Source of the DNA: Accumulibacter sp.
GTDB taxonomy: Bacteria > Pseudomonadota > Gammaproteobacteria > Burkholderiales > Rhodocyclaceae
Direction of reading: 5' to 3'
DNA: 5,295 nucleotides
NCBI GenBank assembly: GCA_003538495.1
Contig: DPSD01000034.1
Coordinates: forward strand, 1-5,295
Part shown: one piece after another, positions 1-5,295 of the stretch
How positions within the stretch are numbered: position 1 is the stretch's first letter
Layout of the letters: each line of letters opens with the position of its first letter
The notes under the pieces: model-generated
Database searches by the model: none
The model's input: only the letters and a program-made list of their open reading frames with translations
Told to the model about the DNA's origin: nothing
Made by a program: the position numbers and the translations under genes

Positions 1-196
1 GCATTCATGCTTCAGGGCTGGCATTCTGGCGGTCTCGATGGCTTCGCAAGCGGCGGCGCCGCTGGCTGCAGGCATTTTGTCGTTGCCCTGATGCCCAAAG
101 GCCAAACGCCAGTAGATCCGGGCGCATCTTTCAAAGCGGGGCCCTACTCGGGGCAAAATCGGGTAGCCTTGGCGGCCCCGAACCGCTTTCCCGCCG
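1..196. other. Left-edge region without an assignable gene
   Basis: I can name no gene here. On the minus strand one frame has no stop from about position 156 to the left edge. It reads through RIYWRLAFGHQGNDKMPA and on into an Ala/Glu-rich stretch. It has no convincing start: the candidates are a TTG at 156-154 and an ATG at 75-73, neither with a clear ribosome-binding site. It could be the 5' end of a divergent gene running off the window, a degraded gene or a non-coding repeat. A plus-strand frame from 7 to 318 is also open but runs out of frame into the MATE gene, so I treat it as chance. The segment from 133 to 189 can fold into a hairpin, listed separately. Confidence 0.3.
133..189 (+). 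promoter_or_regulatory. Interrupted hairpin in the leader of the MATE gene
   Basis: AAAGCGG at 133-139 is an exact reverse complement of CCGCTTT at 183-189. Just inside, GGCC at 140-143 can pair with GGCC at 174-177, leaving a five-base bulge at 178-182. CTAC at 144-147 can pair with GTAG at 163-166. A competing register pairs CGGGGCC (137-143) with GGCCCCG (174-180). The hairpin ends seven bases before the MATE start codon, and no Shine-Dalgarno sequence lies between. No T-run follows, so it does not look like an intrinsic terminator. It could affect translation of the transporter or be part of an intergenic repeat. In GC-rich DNA chance pairing is also plausible. Confidence 0.3.
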
Positions 197-1531
197 ATGT
201 TCGCCCAGCAGTCCCGTCTGATTGTCGCGCACGCGACGCCGATCCTGATCGCGCAGCTGGCGTCGATGGGGATGATGATCATCGACACCGCCCTGCTTGG
301 CCACTACGGGACCGATGATCTGGCGGCGGTAGCGGTCGGCGGCGGCATCTACATCTCGGTGCTCTTCGCCCTGGCCGGCATTCTGCAGGCGATCGCACCG
401 ACCGTCGCCCACCTGCAGGGCGCCGGCCGGCAGGCGGAGATCGCCGCCGCGCTGCAGCAAGCGTGGTGGCTGGCGCTGCTGCTGGCGGCGCCGGGGGTCT
501 ATATTCTTTTGCACCCGGCGCCGCTGTTCGCGCTGTCGCGGATCGACCCGGCGGTCGAGGACAAGGCCCGCGACTACCTGGCGATGCTCGCCATCGGCAT
601 GCCGGCGGTGCTCTTCTACCGGACCTTCCATGCCTTCTGCAATGCCCTGGGCAGACCACGGCCGCTGCTGCTGATCAGCCTCGGCAGTACGCTGCTGCAC
701 GGTCTGCTGGCGTGGTCGCTGGTCACCGGAAAGTGGGGCGGCGAAGCCCTCGGCGTCCGCGGCTGCGGCGTGTCGAATGCCGCTGTCAGCTGGTTCTCGA
801 TGCTCTGCGCCAGCGGCTACCTGTGCTTCGCCAGGGCCTTGCAGCCTTACCGCCTGTTCGCCGGCTGGCAGCTGCCGCGGCGCCGGCCGCTGGGGGTACT
901 GCTGCGCCTTGGCCTGCCGATGGGCTTCTCCAACTTCGTCGAGATTTCCTCGTTCACGCTGATGGCGCTGTTCGTCGCGCAACTTGGCGCGACGGTCGTC
1001 GCCGGCCACCGCGTCGTCGCCAACCTGGCAGCAATCTGCTACATGTTGCCGCTGGCGCTGGCCATCGCCACCCTGGCGCAGGTCGGCCAGGCCGCTGGCG
1101 CGCGTGACTGGCGACGGGCCGAGTGCTCGGTCGGCGCCGGCCTGCTGCTGGCCGGCGCCCTCTCGACGCTGCTCGGCGTGTTGCTGTGGCTGGTCGCCGC
1201 GCCGCTGACGGCGGCCTACAGCGATGACCCGGCGGTGCAGGCGGTGGCGCTGACGCTGGTCGGCTACGTCGCCCTGTACCAGCTTTTCGACGCCGTGCAG
1301 ACGATCGCCGCGCACGCACTGCGAGGCTACAAGATTACCTTCGTGCCGATGCTGGTACACCTCGTCTGCTTCTGGGGCATCGGCCTGTTCGGCGGCTGGT
1401 GGCTGGCCTTTCACGCCCGCCAGCCGATGGGCGCCGCCGGCTTCTGGCTGGCCTCGCTGCTCGGACTGGTGCTCGCCTCGTTGCTGCTCGGCGAGGTATT
1501 GCGGCGCGCCGTGCAGGCACTGAAGCAGTAA
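197..1531 (+). CDS. MATE family efflux transporter (NorM-like)
   Basis: This is an inner-membrane cation-coupled antiporter of the MATE family, which exports cationic or amphipathic compounds in exchange for Na+ or H+. The substrate cannot be read from sequence. The 444 residues match the usual family length and show about 12 hydrophobic helices in two halves. The first half opens with PILIAQLASMGMMIIDTALLGHYG, whose Asp30 fits the helix-1 acid of NorM. The second half has Glu249 in FVEISSF and Asp365 in LYQLFDAVQ. These three match the cation-site acids known from Vibrio cholerae NorM (D36, E255, D371), by eye rather than by computed alignment. LRGYK at 375-379 followed by VPM is the usual late-half motif, with Ile380 where an Asp is common. 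The ATG at 197 is the only plausible start: an in-frame stop lies at 164-166, and the protein begins right at helix 1. No clear Shine-Dalgarno precedes it. It is probably its own transcription unit, since 170 bases separate it from the next gene. Confidence 0.93.
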   Translation: MFAQQSRLIVAHATPILIAQLASMGMMIIDTALLGHYGTDDLAAVAVGGGIYISVLFALAGILQAIAPTVAHLQGAGRQAEIAAALQQAWWLALLLAAPGVYILLHPAPLFALSRIDPAVEDKARDYLAMLAIGMPAVLFYRTFHAFCNALGRPRPLLLISLGSTLLHGLLAWSLVTGKWGGEALGVRGCGVSNAAVSWFSMLCASGYLCFARALQPYRLFAGWQLPRRRPLGVLLRLGLPMGFSNFVEISSFTLMALFVAQLGATVVAGHRVVANLAAICYMLPLALAIATLAQVGQAAGARDWRRAECSVGAGLLLAGALSTLLGVLLWLVAAPLTAAYSDDPAVQAVALTLVGYVALYQLFDAVQTIAAHALRGYKITFVPMLVHLVCFWGIGLFGGWWLAFHARQPMGAAGFWLASLLGLVLASLLLGEVLRRAVQALKQ

Positions 1532-1701
1532 CCAACGCCCACGCCGCGGGATCGCCATCGCCGGGGTCCGGCCGGCCACCAGCACCTGGCGAATCGGGGC
1601 CGACCCTCAAGTTCCGCTGCGATGTGCCGCTACCCTGAATGGAGCACGTCATCAAGGCGTGCATTCCTCGTCGTGTCGACCATCCCTTTGGAATCCTTCT
1701 C
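1532..1701. other. Intergenic gap before the rhodanese-like gene
   Basis: This 170-base gap separates the MATE gene from the downstream cluster and must hold any promoter for that cluster, if one is nearby. I see no well-spaced sigma-70 boxes, no sigma-54 site and no hairpin followed by a T-run. A short GCACG/CGTGC inverted repeat (1644-1648 and 1658-1662) is too weak to call. An in-frame ATG at 1639 could extend the downstream protein by 21 residues, but I judge the start to be 1702. A GGA at 1690-1692, nine bases before that ATG, is the only Shine-Dalgarno-like match. Confidence 0.4.
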
Positions 1702-2163
1702 ATGTACACGCAATCAATTGCCCGTCTGGCGGCGATCCTCGCGCTGACCGTCGCGCCGGTGCTGGCCGCCGACTACAAACCCGATACGCCGACCGCCGTC
1801 AAGGGAGCCACGATCATCACCGTTGACCAGGCCAAGGAACTGCTCGACAGAAAGGCCGCGACCTTCTTCGACATGCGCAACCCGCTCAACTTTGGCAAAG
1901 GTCACCTGCCCGGCGCCCGCCTGATCGCCTACAAGGAAAAGAGCGAGTTCAAGCCGGACTTCGATGCCACGCTCGACACCTTCGACCTCGCCAAGCTGCC
2001 CACCGACAAGGGCGCCAGGATCGTCATTTACAGCGATGGGCCGAAGGGGTGGAAGTCGTACAAGGCAAGCGTCCTGGCCACCAGGGCCGGTTACCGGAAC
2101 GTGCTCTGGATGCGTGACGGCTTCGCCGTCTGGACCGCCACCGGCCTGCCCGTCGAACAATAG
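1702..2163 (+). CDS. Exported rhodanese-like domain protein lacking the catalytic cysteine
   Basis: This 153-residue single-domain protein has the rhodanese fold and is predicted to be periplasmic. Residues 1-22 form a signal peptide: Arg8, a hydrophobic core, then VLA before ADYK. This is why I choose the ATG at 1702 over the in-frame ATG at 1639. Rhodanese marks are FFDMRN (55-60), which keeps the Asp and Arg of the usual DxR motif, GHLPGA (67-72), IVIY before the active-site loop, and a C-terminal GYRNVLWMRDGFAVW of the kind that closes such domains. Active family members carry a sulfur-accepting Cys after the IVxY strand, and close relatives that I recall read C-x-G-P-x-C-W-K-S-Y. Here the loop is SDGPKGWKSY, with Ser111 and Gly116 in those places. 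The protein contains no cysteine at all, so thiosulfate:cyanide sulfurtransferase activity is not expected. The kinase gene starts 16 bases downstream, suggesting co-transcription. A ligand-binding or protein-interaction role is inference. Confidence 0.88.
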   Translation: MYTQSIARLAAILALTVAPVLAADYKPDTPTAVKGATIITVDQAKELLDRKAATFFDMRNPLNFGKGHLPGARLIAYKEKSEFKPDFDATLDTFDLAKLPTDKGARIVIYSDGPKGWKSYKASVLATRAGYRNVLWMRDGFAVWTATGLPVEQ

Positions 2164-2179
2164 CCGGCAGCGCCCGCGA

Positions 2180-5021
<2,842 letters not shown>

Positions 5022-5023
<2 letters not shown>

Positions 5024-5028
5024 AAGAA
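5022..5028 (+). promoter_or_regulatory. Weak ribosome-binding site for the acetyltransferase gene
   Basis: GAAAGAA overlaps the kinase stop codon (5021-5023) and ends three bases before the ATG at 5032. It is a purine-rich, poor match to the Shine-Dalgarno consensus. Its position at the end of the kinase gene fits translational coupling within one operon. Confidence 0.35.
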
Positions 5029-5031
5029 ATA

Positions 5032-5295
5032 ATGAATGTCCTGATCACTCCCCTCGGCACGGCCGATGTCGATTCAGTTGCCGCGCTGGCACGCCGGATC
5101 TGGCAGCAGACTTACCTCGGGATCATCAGCCAGGCGCAGATCGACTTCATGCTCGAACAGCGCTACCACCGGCAGCGCTTGCTCGACGAGTTGACGATGC
5201 CGGATATCTGGTGGGATCAGATCCATGTCGATGGCCAACTGGCCGGCTTTTCGTCTTGCCTGCGGATCGCCGACGGCAAGGAAATGAAGCTCGAC
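5032..5295 (+). CDS. GNAT family N-acetyltransferase, N-terminal part (cut by window edge)
   Basis: The first 88 residues of a gene run off the right edge without a stop. They look like the start of a GNAT acetyltransferase, which moves an acetyl group from acetyl-CoA to an amine on a small molecule or protein. The visible part has an opening beta-strand (MNVLITPLGTADVDSVAALA), then IWQQTYLGIIS and QIDFMLEQRY, a pattern common in this family. WWDQIHVDGQLAGFSSC at 60-76 follows as the central beta hairpin. The acetyl-CoA binding motif (R/Q-x-x-G-x-G/A) would lie just beyond the window, so the family call rests on the N-terminal half only. The start lies eight bases after the kinase stop, so it is very likely in the same operon. 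The substrate is unknown, and no link to the kinase's signal can be read from sequence. Confidence 0.8.
   Translation, partial: MNVLITPLGTADVDSVAALARRIWQQTYLGIISQAQIDFMLEQRYHRQRLLDELTMPDIWWDQIHVDGQLAGFSSCLRIADGKEMKLD

Noticed and set aside
131..1585. 484-codon open frame on the minus strand across the MATE gene
   Set aside because: The translation is low-complexity Gln/Arg/Ala/Gly/His-rich with no domain. It is antisense to a clear 12-helix transporter, the typical shadow of a Leu/Ala-rich membrane protein.
1612..1636. TTCCGC and TACCCT as a sigma-70 promoter
   Set aside because: The spacing is only 13 bases and both boxes are poor matches.
1644..1662. GCACG/CGTGC inverted repeat as an operator or terminator
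   Set aside because: The stem is only five bases with a nine-base loop and no T-run, so it is easily explained by chance.
1639..1701. Longer start for the rhodanese-like gene
   Set aside because: The added 21 residues include several charged residues and a Cys ahead of a good signal peptide. The ATG at 1702 gives a normal signal peptide directly.
1964..2179. Extended start for the kinase inside the rhodanese gene
   Set aside because: The extra 72 residues are Pro/Ser/Arg-rich and out of frame with the rhodanese gene. The ATG at 2180 places the first membrane helix at the normal distance from the N-terminus.

Overview
The window is high-GC DNA from what looks like a Gram-negative, probably betaproteobacterial, genome. 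Two features suggest this: an exported protein with a Sec-type signal peptide, and an inner-membrane hybrid kinase of the type common in beta- and gammaproteobacteria. A member of the Rhodocyclales, for example an Accumulibacter-like organism, is my guess from the flavour of the proteins; it is not established here. All supported genes lie on the + strand.

Layout. Positions 1-196 hold no gene I can name. The stretch contains a minus-strand frame open to the left edge and a hairpin just before the first gene. A complete MATE-family multidrug/sodium antiporter gene occupies 197-1531. A 170-base gap (1532-1701) follows, with no clear promoter or terminator. Next come three tightly packed genes that look like one operon: a small exported rhodanese-fold protein (1702-2163), a 947-residue membrane hybrid histidine kinase (2180-5023; HAMP-HisKA-HATPase-REC-REC-HPt), and the start of a GNAT acetyltransferase (5032 to the right edge). 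The gaps between them are 16 and 8 bases.

How they may work together. The kinase carries a complete internal phosphorelay (His291, Asp580 and/or Asp724, His879) but no output domain. It must therefore pass phosphate to a response regulator encoded outside the window. The small protein directly upstream belongs to a rhodanese family whose active-site loop normally carries cysteines. Here both expected cysteines are replaced (Ser111 and Gly116) and the whole protein has no cysteine, while the rest of the fold signature is kept. The most interesting reading is that a catalytically dead, periplasmic rhodanese-fold protein acts as a binding or accessory partner for the kinase's unassigned all-helical periplasmic sensor domain. 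This is inference from gene order and topology. The MATE gene is probably a separate transcription unit.
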